Positions 1 through 10,400 of a stretch of 64,000 bases of DNA are shown piece by piece (position 1 is the stretch's first letter; each line of letters opens with the position of its first letter). The notes under the pieces were generated by a model. That model did not search any database. It saw only the letters and a list, made by a program, of their open reading frames with translations, and had not been told where the DNA came from. Both the position numbers and the translations under genes were made by a program. The stretch covers positions 1-64,000 of the forward strand of contig NZ_PKEK01000036.1 in the NCBI RefSeq assembly GCF_002863225.1, written 5' to 3'. This DNA is from Mycobacterium sp. (GTDB lineage Bacteria; Actinomycetota; Actinomycetes; Mycobacteriales; Mycobacteriaceae).

Positions 1-122
1 TAGGTCTAGGCAGATTCATGGCCGCCAGCGGGCACTTTCGTGCCCGCCAGTGGGCAGAACTTATTGACCGCTAATGGGCACTTTCGTGTCCGCCAGTGGG
101 CATTTTTTCATGTCCGCCGACA
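1..122. mobile_element. End of a probable IS21-family-like insertion element (rest lies outside the window)
   Basis: Bases 1-122 hold no gene start but a motif repeated at regular spacing, the last copy ending at about base 122 in TGTCCGCCGACA. Read on the minus strand, the element would begin with TGTCGGCGGACA and run towards base 1. IS21-family elements are known for terminal TG...CA dinucleotides and multiple repeats inside each end, which this fits. The neighbouring methylase ORF runs into this region and stops within it at 108-110, as expected for an insertion. No transposase (istA/istB) is visible because the window begins here, so the family assignment is inferred from the repeat architecture alone. 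Confidence 0.5.
22..122. repeat. Iterated 13-base motif, 4 copies plus a partial fifth, 22-24 base period
   Basis: Copies of CCGCCAGTGGGCA or near variants start at bases 22 (CCGCCAGCGGGCA), 44 (CCGCCAGTGGGCA), 68 (CCGCTAATGGGCA) and 90 (CCGCCAGTGGGCA), with a partial copy at 113 (CCGCCGACA). Start-to-start intervals are 22, 24, 22 and 23 bases, about two helical turns. Two copies are followed by the same CTTTCGTG. The array probably binds a transposase at an element end; plasmid-type iterons are a less likely alternative. Confidence 0.8.
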
Positions 123-2846
123 CACCGCGGCAATGTCTCTTCCAAAGCCTAGCCATGGGTGCTCCGCAACTAACCGCCACACAGGCTTCATTCCAGAGAA
201 CTGCCGCTCCATCTCGTCCAGCTTCGACAACTCCTTAAAACTATCGAGGGCCTCATGGAACATCGATTGGCCCTCAATACCTTTCTTCAGCCCGTCCGCA
301 CCAAGCAAGCCCTCCAGAGTCAGGATCCACTCATCTAGTGACGGAGGTTTGTGCCTGGCTTCATCGACGTCCTCGACAGAACTAGCCAAGGGCCAAAACC
401 ACAGTGCACACCAGGCATCCATTACGAGACGCAGACGCATGTAAGGGCCCTCGGGATCGAACAACTCTGACTCGACGGCTTCACGGCTGACCGCCTCAGC
501 GACTGGCTCGATTCCAGCGCCCCACACGTCGATCTGCCGCGCGATTTCGCGCTCGCTAATCGTTAGCCGTCGAAGACTAAGTTCCCACAATCGCTCCACT
601 CGGCGGGCGAGAGCACGAAGTCGGTCGATCTGCTTCGAGGAGGGCTTCTTAACTATCTCGGATCGCCACTTTTTCATCGCCGCAGCGGACTCGGGGGCAA
701 GCTCTTTTGCCTGCTTCGCATCGGCAACCGCGCCCCAGCCGCCGGCTGGTAGTAGGAAATGGTGAATCTCGCCGTCACCGACCGCTCCATGGGACAACGG
801 GCGATCCGTTGGTGGCGTCTTAAGCCAACTTTTTTTGGCTCGTCCGAGTGACGTAAAGTCGTACGTCGATCGTCGTGCGCCAACAAGAGAGTTGCCGCGT
901 CGTAAGTGTAAACCGAACCACGGCGCCTGCAGGCCCCGATGCATGACGTTGAGCCACAGACTAACCTCCGCCAATTCGACAGCCGTCGAATTAAGGTCTA
1001 CACCGTAGGCGCGGTGCAGGGCGATGTAAGCCTTCACCTTCTGAAGCTCAGTCGCGTACTTCTCGGGATCGATCCGGTGACCCAACTCGTCCTGTCGGCG
1101 CGTCAAGTATTCCGCCGCAAGTTGGTTGATCGCCTCGTTGAGGAACGCCCCACTCCCGAGCGCCGGCTCACAGATGCGATATTCCAAAATATCCTGCGCC
1201 GTAGTGTCTCTCGTGATCAGCTCTGCCAACGCGTGCTTGACGACTGTCTTCGTGAGCACCTCAGGCGTGTAGTAAGAGGCGCTGCGTTGACGATCGCGAC
1301 CGCTTAGGCGAAAAACGAAGTTACCCTTGGCATGCCGGACAATGTCTTTACGCCCAGTGAGGCGATCTTCCCGCCAAACCAGGTCTTTCTCGTCGTAGTC
1401 GCCAGACTTGGTTGACGGCACGAGCCATGAGCCCTTATCCGCATTTCCATCCTTCGCGACCTCAATCACGTCGTCTTGGGCTATCAGCCCGGAATACGAC
1501 ATCAAGCCCTCGTAGACTGCTCCCAGCTGATTAATGCCTAGCTGCGCGTACGAGATGTAGCCACGCTGCTTGTTCTTGTTCTTTGACGGCTTCGACAGCA
1601 GGAGCAGCGTGAGTACCTCTTGCAGGACGTGGTTGCTGAGCTTCGAGTCGTCGATCAACGGGGTCCGCTCAGGGTCGAACAGATCGGACCGTAGGGGTTC
1701 GAACACGAGTCCATCGCTGTCCGAAACGTGAAAGTTGTGACCCTCGTTGACGAGTCGAAACAGCAAGTTGAGGGAGTCGTGGAGGTGGTGGCCGTTCGCC
1801 GACGCGCCGGTGAGCGATCCTTGGATGATTTCGCGCAGTCGGTCCAGACCGTAGCCCGAGCCGTACTCCGGCGCGCCCACGGGAAGGATTCCGAGCTCAG
1901 GTCTGGCTTCCGCGAAGAGCAGGAAGAGAATTCGATAGAGGAAACGCAACGATTGGGTGGTGAGGTCGCGAGGCAGTTCTGGAATGCCTTCCACGGGTGA
2001 GCCGTGCGCCCTTCGCTGATCCAGAACCTCGTTCGCAATCTTCTCGATCGAAATGCGCAAGCCTTCGCGCAGATCCTCGCTGACGCCTACGGCGTGTTTT
2101 TCGGAATCCTCAGTGAAGGCGTCGAGAGTCGCCTTGCCGTCGTCGTTTGGGAGCAGAACATCAGCCGACCAAAGGCCAGCGTGGAACGCGAGCTCGCCAA
2201 TCGCCCTATCGTCTCGGCGGTCGAGCGCGGTAGCAACGTCGAACCCGAGGTATCGACCCTCGGACCACCGCGCGGCATCGGTGACCAAGACGGCTGAACC
2301 CGCGACGACCAATAAATAGCGGGGTGGGTCGTCACTCACGAAGATCTGAGTGATCGCTTTCGACACCGCTGTCAGCGTCTCCGCCTTCTCGCTTGAGACG
2401 GCCAGGGTAATGGGAGTCAAAAGGTGCGCATCGTCGCCGAGCATTGCGTCTACCGAGTCGACTGGCAACACCTGCAGAATATGGAGTGCGTCGGCCGACG
2501 TGGGGCTCGAGAACCTCCCCAGGAGAGGAACATCCATCGGTGTCTCGGCCTGAGTGGTTTCGAGAATTACGGGACTGGCATCGAAACCGACTGCGCGCAG
2601 AAGCGTTTGATGTGTTTGCGTGACGAGCTCGATGAACTCCGGGTCCGAGCGTTCTGGCAGAGACGCGAGCTCTGTCAGATAGGCGCCGTTGAGGGCCGCC
2701 AGACCGCGAACAGGCGTCTCTTTGCCCTTGGCAGCGAGTTCCTTCCACGAAACGGATAGGTCCTTCAGCTTCGATGGGAACACCTCCGCCAGCCAATGCT
2801 CGGATAGATAATCGTTCACATTCGCAATCGAGTCGAACATGGTCAT
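108..2846 (-). CDS. drmMI: DrmMI-like DISARM adenine-specific DNA methylase, 3'-truncated (probable pseudogene)
   Basis: 912 aa from the ATG at 2846, which overlaps the drmD stop codon as ATGA and so fixes the start. The protein has a long N-terminal region and then N6-adenine methylase motif I, EPALGSGAF, at about residues 556-564, followed by YGVDLNSTAVELAEVSLW, the usual next strand of Eco57I/PglX-type enzymes. The family continues with an NPPY/NPPW motif IV that supplies the catalytic residues. None is present: the reading frame ends soon after AEHPWL, and its last few residues are encoded by the repeated element end at 108-122. The gene is therefore probably interrupted and catalytically dead unless the other half is expressed separately. 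In DISARM class 1 this enzyme marks self DNA. Confidence 0.8.
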   Translation of the reverse strand: MTMFDSIANVNDYLSEHWLAEVFPSKLKDLSVSWKELAAKGKETPVRGLAALNGAYLTELASLPERSDPEFIELVTQTHQTLLRAVGFDASPVILETTQAETPMDVPLLGRFSSPTSADALHILQVLPVDSVDAMLGDDAHLLTPITLAVSSEKAETLTAVSKAITQIFVSDDPPRYLLVVAGSAVLVTDAARWSEGRYLGFDVATALDRRDDRAIGELAFHAGLWSADVLLPNDDGKATLDAFTEDSEKHAVGVSEDLREGLRISIEKIANEVLDQRRAHGSPVEGIPELPRDLTTQSLRFLYRILFLLFAEARPELGILPVGAPEYGSGYGLDRLREIIQGSLTGASANGHHLHDSLNLLFRLVNEGHNFHVSDSDGLVFEPLRSDLFDPERTPLIDDSKLSNHVLQEVLTLLLLSKPSKNKNKQRGYISYAQLGINQLGAVYEGLMSYSGLIAQDDVIEVAKDGNADKGSWLVPSTKSGDYDEKDLVWREDRLTGRKDIVRHAKGNFVFRLSGRDRQRSASYYTPEVLTKTVVKHALAELITRDTTAQDILEYRICEPALGSGAFLNEAINQLAAEYLTRRQDELGHRIDPEKYATELQKVKAYIALHRAYGVDLNSTAVELAEVSLWLNVMHRGLQAPWFGLHLRRGNSLVGARRSTYDFTSLGRAKKSWLKTPPTDRPLSHGAVGDGEIHHFLLPAGGWGAVADAKQAKELAPESAAAMKKWRSEIVKKPSSKQIDRLRALARRVERLWELSLRRLTISEREIARQIDVWGAGIEPVAEAVSREAVESELFDPEGPYMRLRLVMDAWCALWFWPLASSVEDVDEARHKPPSLDEWILTLEGLLGADGLKKGIEGQSMFHEALDSFKELSKLDEMERQFSGMKPVWRLVAEHPWLGFGRDIAAVCRRT

Positions 2847-5635
2847 GCACTCACTCTCGGAACAATGACGGCGACGACGCGTACGAAGGGATCTGCGACT
2901 GCCGCCTGCGAATCGATAAGGGCTGTCGATTGATCCGTGGTCTCGGCGATGGTGAGCTTCGTTCCGGTTCGCCGTTTCGAATCGTCGACGATGGTCAAAG
3001 CGGCCTGTTCCCATCGCTTCAAGCTCTGCCGATAGTTATCGACCCGTCGTGATAGGTCAGCCTCGAACTCGTCGCGCTTGTCGCGTAGGTGCTCCGCGGC
3101 CGCATCAACCGCTGCCGCGACGTGGTACTGCGCGTCTGAGTAATCATTCGCATCGAGTCCAGGGTTGGTCGCTCCTTCGGTGATCCCTGCCGCGTCGAGC
3201 GCCCCGTCGAAGTCACCGACTTCCGGATGTTCCGGTATGCCACGGACTGCGCCCCAATGGGCGATCGCCGGCTTGCCGAGTTCGTTCGCCCACACTGCCT
3301 GAGTCAAGTAGACGGGCGAGTCGACATGGCCGCTCAGTACGGGGATCGCGTTGCGGCCGAAGCGTGCCACGGCCCGCTCGCCCGCCCAGTCGAGAACAGG
3401 ATGAATGGGCGCGAGGAAGTGAACGTCGGGCCAAGCTTTATCTTCCACGGCCTGCGCTCGGTCGAGCCTGGACTGCGCGTACTTCGAACTGCCGGTAAGC
3501 CTGAGCCGCTTGTCGATGCCTTGCTCGGATATGTACTCGCTTGGAAGGTCTCTGAAGCGGGTGACCAAGTCGGGAGGCGGATCGAAGGCAATCAGATCCG
3601 TGTCGGCGTCACGGTGAACGTCCAGCTTCTGCTCGCCGATCTCTCCTGCGACATCGGCCAATTCGTCGATGAGGAAGTTGTCGTCGTCTTCGAAAAGTGA
3701 ATGTTGATCCACTGTTTCCGGAGTGGAGTCCGCTTCGTGCTGACCGCCGACCGCCATGATCGCGGCGAAGGGGTTGATGGCCTTCGGGGTTGGATCGGGA
3801 ACGACGTCGTCCAGGTCTTTGCCGTCACGGATCGCCTTCAAGACCGCCTCTTCTTCTAGCTCCGCGTCGTGGAGATCGAGCAAGACGCCGGCATCGCCGA
3901 GAGCGCGGTTGGCCTCGTACTCCTTCTCGAGCAGTTTCGTCACGACCTTCAGGTCACTGGTGACGTCGTCCTTACCGGCGAGCGCAAGCGCGCTGATCTC
4001 GGGCGCGTGCAGTTGCCCATATCTGTCGATGCGTCCGTTGCGTTGTTGGATCCGAATGAAGGACCACGGCAGGTCGTAGTGGACGAGGTGATGGCACTCA
4101 TGATGAAGGTTGAGGCCTTCTGACGCCATGTCGGACGCCAGCAGGACCCGGATTTCAGAAGATGCTTGACCGAAACCGTTCACGACGTCTTGAACCGTGT
4201 CGTCGGGCAACGTCGCATATAGGGTGCGGACGGCGGCTGCCGGTAGCTTCAGTCTTCGCGGTAGCTCCTGCTGTAGCCACGTCAGGGTATCGATGCGTTC
4301 GGAAAATACCACGACTCTCGTCACGGAGTCCTTCGAGATCCCGATGCCCTTCAGACCTTCGACCAGTTTCGCGAGCTTGGACGGCGTGCTCACGTCCGCG
4401 GCCTCCGCGAGTTCGTCTAGCCGCTGCAAAGCCCTGGTCTCGGGCATTGACGACTCTCCGACTGTGGTAAGTCGGCGAGCGATACTCGAGCGCAACGCTT
4501 TCGGTGAAGACAGGAACGCCTTGAAGAGCGTCCACGGAAACAGTTGCCTGCCTTGGCCCGTCACCACTGATGCGCCTTTGGGATGCAGCCAGTTGTCTTC
4601 GAGCTCGCGGAGGACGTCGGCCTCGGCGGAGGACGGAACGACTTCGATCACTTTCGGCTGAAGTCGCTCTTTCCACTTGTGGGCGACGTCGATCTTCACG
4701 TCCGGAGAGTTGCGATGCCGGCGCACATACAAGTGCTCGATGTCTTTGGCTGAGTAGTCCATGCGGTCGACGATCGCGGTCGGGTCCAGTAGGTGCACCA
4801 ACTCGGCGAAAGACTCTGGCTTGCCGTTGTGCGGCGTGGCGCTGGCAAGGATGAGCGCATCCGTTTGCGCTGCAAGAAGTTTGGCGAGCTCGTTGTTTTG
4901 GGTTCCGCGGTTGATCAGGTTGTGGCACTCGTCGATGACGACGGCGTCCCACTTTTGGTTCTTCAGATGGTGCTTGTACCGGGCGGGGTTCTTCAGGGTG
5001 TCGATCGAGACGATGACCCGCCTGTAATAGCTAAGGGGGTTGCGCGAACTCGGCAGAGTCTGGCGGACCTTCTGAATGCCACTGGAGTCGAGGCGGATCA
5101 GGGGGATCGCGAACCTCGTCCAAAGTTCACGCTGAAATTGTTCGAGGACCGCACGCGGAGTGACGACGAGAATGCGTTCTCCGCGCCCGCGGCGGATCAA
5201 CTCGGAGAGCAGGATTCCGATCTCCAAAGTCTTGCCAAGCCCGACTGCGTCGCCAATAAGGATCCGCGGCCTAAGGTTCTGCAACGCCTGGGACGCCGGC
5301 CGCAATTGATAGTCCATGCGATCGAGCAAGCCGCGGTGCCCAACCGTGATCCGCGTTTCGCTCGAAGGTACGGGGCTGCCACGCCGGATCGATTCAAGCC
5401 ACAGTCGTGAGCTTCTGAAGCCCGCGGAGTCGTCGGCAACGAGCTTGCCTTCGCGTGGATCGAGACGGTCGATTTTGTCGAGCTCCCCGAAGAACACCGC
5501 GTCTTGATCGCGTACAAGGGGCGTTACACCGGTGACCTCTACCCGGACGCCGTCGTACTCGGTATTGCGTACGGCGCGAACGAGCCACTCTTCATCCCTG
5601 ACGACGATCCGTTCGCCGGCAGCTACTTCAGCCAT
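2843..5635 (-). CDS. drmD: DISARM SNF2-like helicase DrmD
   Basis: 930 aa. SNF2/SF2 ATPase motifs are clear: Walker A GDAVGLGKT at 128-136, DECH box at about 235-238, motif III SATPHNG at about 265-271, and a C-terminal helicase half with QQRNGRIDRYGQ. The length and the position between drmB and a DrmMI-type methylase match the class 1 DISARM protein DrmD, a translocase needed with DrmA, DrmB and the methylase for restriction of incoming phage DNA. It starts 34 bases after the drmB stop, with GGAAAG as a possible ribosome binding site, and its stop overlaps the methylase start by 4 bases, so the two are translationally coupled. Confidence 0.85.
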   Translation of the reverse strand: MAEVAAGERIVVRDEEWLVRAVRNTEYDGVRVEVTGVTPLVRDQDAVFFGELDKIDRLDPREGKLVADDSAGFRSSRLWLESIRRGSPVPSSETRITVGHRGLLDRMDYQLRPASQALQNLRPRILIGDAVGLGKTLEIGILLSELIRRGRGERILVVTPRAVLEQFQRELWTRFAIPLIRLDSSGIQKVRQTLPSSRNPLSYYRRVIVSIDTLKNPARYKHHLKNQKWDAVVIDECHNLINRGTQNNELAKLLAAQTDALILASATPHNGKPESFAELVHLLDPTAIVDRMDYSAKDIEHLYVRRHRNSPDVKIDVAHKWKERLQPKVIEVVPSSAEADVLRELEDNWLHPKGASVVTGQGRQLFPWTLFKAFLSSPKALRSSIARRLTTVGESSMPETRALQRLDELAEAADVSTPSKLAKLVEGLKGIGISKDSVTRVVVFSERIDTLTWLQQELPRRLKLPAAAVRTLYATLPDDTVQDVVNGFGQASSEIRVLLASDMASEGLNLHHECHHLVHYDLPWSFIRIQQRNGRIDRYGQLHAPEISALALAGKDDVTSDLKVVTKLLEKEYEANRALGDAGVLLDLHDAELEEEAVLKAIRDGKDLDDVVPDPTPKAINPFAAIMAVGGQHEADSTPETVDQHSLFEDDDNFLIDELADVAGEIGEQKLDVHRDADTDLIAFDPPPDLVTRFRDLPSEYISEQGIDKRLRLTGSSKYAQSRLDRAQAVEDKAWPDVHFLAPIHPVLDWAGERAVARFGRNAIPVLSGHVDSPVYLTQAVWANELGKPAIAHWGAVRGIPEHPEVGDFDGALDAAGITEGATNPGLDANDYSDAQYHVAAAVDAAAEHLRDKRDEFEADLSRRVDNYRQSLKRWEQAALTIVDDSKRRTGTKLTIAETTDQSTALIDSQAAVADPFVRVVAVIVPRVSA

Positions 5636-5669
5636 TTAGCAACACTTTCCGATCTCGAGTCACCGGGCA

Positions 5670-7406
5670 TCATCTACCTGCTGGCAAGAAGAGTTCATGG
5701 AAGAGCCCTTGATCCTCGTCACCCTCGTCGTGAGTTCCGAACAGCAACGCCCGGTCGAGGAATGAGTTGTTCATCTCGCACGATGTCTCGGGGGCAAGCA
5801 CGCACGCGTGGCAGGCTGCAAGGTTCAATCCATCGGACCCCGTACCACTAGCCTCGATGCACACCGGATCTGACGAGCACCATGACATCCGCTGCAGTCC
5901 GTCAGTGAGAGCAGCATGCAGATGTTCGCTCTCCGCCATCGCAGCGACACCGCCCAAGCTGCCCGCGGAGTCCGAACTCGCGGTATAGACGAGGAGCCCC
6001 GCAACCTTGTCGTCAACGAATAGCCTTTCGCGAAGCGCCGCTTCGGGATAACCCGCGTCGAGGGACAACTGATCGATGATTACGTGCGCCAGTGTGTGGA
6101 TGGCTACCTTGATAATGTCGACCTTTGCCGGTTCTCGGCCGTACTCGGCGGCGGCACGGTCCGCCGCCTTCTGCAACACCCGCTGCCGCTTACGCGCGAA
6201 TTCTCGGGTTGCCCATTCGTCGAGGACAGGCTTGCGGAATGCCAAGAATATGCCTTCACCGATCACCTGGATGGCCGGGAGCCAGTACATGTGAGTGGGA
6301 GCGAGAGGGCAGAGCTTCTGAACGGGACCCGACGGGTCGGGTGCGCCGTCTAACCGCGTAAAGCCCTGCAAAGCCCGAACTTCGCGGAGTCGCGTTACCT
6401 TGCGCACTTCGGTGATCAGCGACTCGAATCCAGCGGGCACGTCACGACGCAGGCACACGAAATCAGAGTCCAAGCCCTCCTCTTGCCGTCCCTCGACGAG
6501 CGCCTTGTACTCGTCGGCGCGGAGCTTGGCCTCGGTGACTGCCTCGTCGTCCTCCTCTTCGCCGCGACGCCGATCGATCTCCTGCTTGATCTGTTCCGCG
6601 CTGTAACGCCCTTTGGACATCGCAGACAATCCAGCGAGCACCGGAGGAATGGCCGCCGCCGGATCTTTGACCATCTCCCAGTTCTTGTCGATGAACTTCG
6701 CCAACGCCTCAGAGTAGGGCGGGATGGATATCGTCGAGCGGACTGCTGGAAACCACACGTTCGACGCGCCACGTTGAACCGCCCGCGGATAGAGATCGCA
6801 GTCTTCATGGGTGTCAAGGCCGAGCCAGGGGCGCAGACCACGGCACTTACCGAATTCGGCGAGCGATCCCGCTCCGATCGCACCCTCCAGGCTTCTGTGG
6901 TCAACGCCGCAGGTGCATGTCAGCGTGAGGTCTCCGAGAGACGAGGTACGTCCTAGGACATTCAGCTTCATCTCGTGTTCGTCGCTCCGGATCTTGCTCT
7001 GCTGGTCTTTGTGCAGCCACGAGTAAACCGGGAACTCGCTCATGTGGCCCCTGCTGCACGCTCCGATAAGCCGGAATGGGCTCAGATCGACACCGTCGTC
7101 TTTGCAGACTGCGTTCTGCTTGTCCCTGGACAGGTCCGAGAGCGCACCGATGCGTCGGCACTTCGGACAGACCTGCGTGTACGGGTAGCGGATGACCGGG
7201 ACATCTCGCTTCCCACCTGCGGGCGGGGCCATCAATCTCTTCACACCCAACGCACGTGCCAAGCGCGGTTCTGAAATCGGTTCGGCGCGTTCAACATCCC
7301 ATTCATGGAGGCCCGCGATCATGAAACTTGTTGACTCAGAGGGAAACAAGCTTCCCACTCCGTAGGTGCTCAGCAATTGGCTGCGACGAGCTTTCGCGGC
7401 GTTCAC
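5670..7406 (-). CDS. drmB: DISARM protein DrmB (DUF1998 domain)
   Basis: 578 aa. The N-terminus has a cysteine cluster (VCPKC at about 79-83, later CKDDG and CSRGH) suggesting a zinc ribbon. The C-terminus carries the DUF1998 signature with conserved cysteines, AACHACVLAPETSCE, followed by NNSFLDRALLFG. This is the DrmB architecture; DrmB pairs with the helicase DrmA as the invariant core of all DISARM systems. Its start overlaps the drmA stop as ATGA (7403-7406), consistent with stoichiometric synthesis of a DrmAB complex. No nuclease motif is visible in the protein itself. Confidence 0.88.
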   Translation of the reverse strand: MNAAKARRSQLLSTYGVGSLFPSESTSFMIAGLHEWDVERAEPISEPRLARALGVKRLMAPPAGGKRDVPVIRYPYTQVCPKCRRIGALSDLSRDKQNAVCKDDGVDLSPFRLIGACSRGHMSEFPVYSWLHKDQQSKIRSDEHEMKLNVLGRTSSLGDLTLTCTCGVDHRSLEGAIGAGSLAEFGKCRGLRPWLGLDTHEDCDLYPRAVQRGASNVWFPAVRSTISIPPYSEALAKFIDKNWEMVKDPAAAIPPVLAGLSAMSKGRYSAEQIKQEIDRRRGEEEDDEAVTEAKLRADEYKALVEGRQEEGLDSDFVCLRRDVPAGFESLITEVRKVTRLREVRALQGFTRLDGAPDPSGPVQKLCPLAPTHMYWLPAIQVIGEGIFLAFRKPVLDEWATREFARKRQRVLQKAADRAAAEYGREPAKVDIIKVAIHTLAHVIIDQLSLDAGYPEAALRERLFVDDKVAGLLVYTASSDSAGSLGGVAAMAESEHLHAALTDGLQRMSWCSSDPVCIEASGTGSDGLNLAACHACVLAPETSCEMNNSFLDRALLFGTHDEGDEDQGLFHELFLPAGR

Positions 7407-10400
7407 CGGGGAACCTTTCGTGCAGGTATCTGGTAGAGAGTGCTCTCTGCGTCGACGTCACGCATGCTTCGGAGCGTCGGCCAGGGTGTCTCACTGGTCG
7501 AGTACTCGACCAGGTCGTGCGTCATTGCCACGTCGGGTGGAACCAAGAGAGAGTCTTCGTAGTTACTGCTGTCTTGGTAGCGCATGTCTGGATGTGAATC
7601 CGCGCCTTCGGTCCAGACTTTCACTAGCTCATCGAGCTGCCTGACGGTATCGGCCGCGTCTTCCTGGTTTGCCACTTCTTTTGCCCTGCGAGCCAAGAGA
7701 TCCGCCATCAGAACGACGTTGTCGTACTCACTGTTGATCCTGTGCGCGGCACGCTCGTCGGACATCTCGTCAACCAGCAACCGTATCAAGGAGACGAGTA
7801 CGCCATGAAGGGCTCGATCGCGGGCGCGTGCCGCGAAGGGTGTTGCACTCGTCGCCTCCACGGCGCGGTAGAGCGCCTGATGGAACGGAATGAAGTTCTC
7901 GTAGTGCGACCGGTCGCGCGACCGTGCGGAGTTAAAAATCGTCACGACAAGGCCGGGGTGCTTACGGCCCACGCGGCTGGTGGCTTGAATATATTCGGCA
8001 CTCGACTGTGGCTGGCCCATCACCGCCATCAAACCCAGCCGGTCGATGTCGACACCCACCGAAATCATGTTCGTCGCCAACACCACGTCGTTGGCGTAGC
8101 CCGACGTTACTTTGTTCTCAAGGCTTTTCAGCGTGCGAGGGATATCGGCGGAAGGTACGCGGCTGGTGAGCTCGACCGGTGGTCGGATGTCGCGCGGAGA
8201 GGACGCCTTTCGCCTGGCCACCAGTTGCAGGCGGTCCCGGACGTCGCCCTCGACCTGGAGGTTGGCGCTGCCCAGTACACGAAGGCTGTTGAAGTAGCCA
8301 AGCAAGGTCCAATAGGGGTCTCGCGTCTCTGGTGCGCCCGAGATGTCATGCGCCGCTTGAAGCAAGGCGGCATAAACCCGCACCATTAGCGTCGCGTGGC
8401 TTGCCCCTGCCGCCATCACCCCGATGTACTCGCGGGTTCCATACCCCTCTCGCGGCGCCGGTTCGGCGAAGAAAGACTGGTCCGGGTCAACACCAGGTGG
8501 CGGGAACTGCGCAGCACGCCGGTTGAAGACCGCCTTGATCTGATTGTCGGCACGGCGGATGGTCGCCGTGGACGCGATGACCTTCGGCTTCCCGCGGGTC
8601 GGGCCCTCGGGTCCCATTTCGATTCCGCAGGCAGCATCGATTGCGGTCTCGTATAGTCCGACCACCGAACCCAACGGCCCTGAGATCAGGTGCAGCTCGT
8701 CCTGGATGATCAACGACGGCGGCGATCCGGTTCCGTCTCGCGCGAACAGCTTTCGCACATGCTCACGCCAAGCCATTTGCGCGAACTTGTCGACGGTACC
8801 GAGGATCAGTTCGGGGCGGAATTGATAGATATCCTGGTCAACGACGTAGGCAGGGAGCCCGTCGCAGAAGTCGCACTCGTGATTTCCGCATGCAATTTTC
8901 AAACGCTCGACGGGCGACTTCACGATTGAGTAATGCGCCTCGTTCAGAGACTGCCCGCACCAAGGACACTGGGTCAGTTGGATCGGATTTCTTTCTTGGA
9001 GCTCCTTGCCATCGGCTATGGCGTTCAGAGACTTGTTTGCCTCCGCCAAAGTATTCGGTGTCGCGGCCTGACCCACCCACAGACCGATCGAGAAGGCACG
9101 ATCGCCTAGGTCGTTTTCTCGCTTCCGAAGACGTTCGAGCGAGCAAAGCAACATAGTCGCACGCTCGAATTGCTGAATTGTCAACAGGCGCAGGGTGTAT
9201 CGCATGATGACCGCAACGCCCATCGCATCGGAGTCTTTGAGCCTGCGGTGAAGTATCGAGAATGCGACCAGACCGAGGTAAGCCTCGGTCTTTCCGCCGC
9301 CAGTCGGGAACCACAAAAGGTCGGCAATGTCTCGATCTTCGTGATCGGGAATGGCCAACCCCGGAAGATTCAACAATATGTACGCGATCTGGAATGGATA
9401 CCAGCGCTGCTCGGCTCCGTCTCCGACAGCCCCGGATGCTCCCGCCCGAACCCAGTCCTGACGGACTCGTTGCAACTGCATGGCTGTGTTCGCCAAGCGA
9501 AATGCTCTGCCGACATCGGGATCGCTGAACACGAGATTGATGCCGCGTTGTATTCGATCCGCTGCGTTGAGTGCTCTCGCGACGTGCGCGTCCGCGACCT
9601 CCCGAAGTCCGTTCTCGATATCCGCGTCTCCGTTATGGATGGCCTCGCTCAGCTTTCCGATCCACTCGCGGTACTCGGCGACCAAGCCACCGAGGTTCGC
9701 CGCCAGCGATTCATCGGAAGCAGCGCTGAGAGTGGACATCCGCAGATCAACCTTCGAGCTCGCGCCGCCGGGCCGAGCGCGCGAAACCTCCTGCCTAGGA
9801 ACAAAAGTTGTTGCAACCCTTCCTATCGTCGGCGACGTTGCAGCTCGGTCCCAGGTCGCGGCACAGCCATGACCCACAGCGAACACGCGCGCGTTGCGAT
9901 AAAGCAGTGCCGCGGAACGGAGGTCTTCGTCCTTTTCGCTGAGCACTCCATAGGACGAGCGGTCCGCAATTGCTTGCTTGTCGGAGATGATCTCGAGCCC
10001 GACCTGGAACCACGCGTAGGCATCTCGCAGCTCACCTTTGGTAGGTGCTTGTGTGTTTCGCAGGGCAGCCGATACCGCGACCCTGCCGTTACGTGGCACA
10101 CGAGAAAACACGTAAAGCTGCAATCCCTGTGCGACGTCGACCTTCTTCACACCCGGTGTCGATACGTCCCATTCGATGGGATCGATGGACTGCGGAGTGC
10201 GCAACCACGAGTCCGGTTTGGCGATTTTCTGCCGCCACGACGGCCTCTCGTTGCGAGCGCCGTCCCCGCTCGCTCCGTCGGCTGACGGAAGATACCTTGC
10301 CGCTTCGATCGCGATCTTCACGGACTTCGCGTGGGCGAGATCGACAGAGAAGGTGATGCCCATTGACGTCGGGTACCTCATCAAGGCCTGTGAGATTGGA

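Noticed and set aside
1..122. A CRISPR array in the repeated motif
   Set aside because: Repeats are only 13 bases with 9-11 base spacers that are partly alike, far from CRISPR repeat and spacer lengths.
9170..10285. A 371-residue plus-strand frame inside drmA
   Set aside because: Antisense to a gene with full helicase motifs and 4-base overlap with its neighbour.
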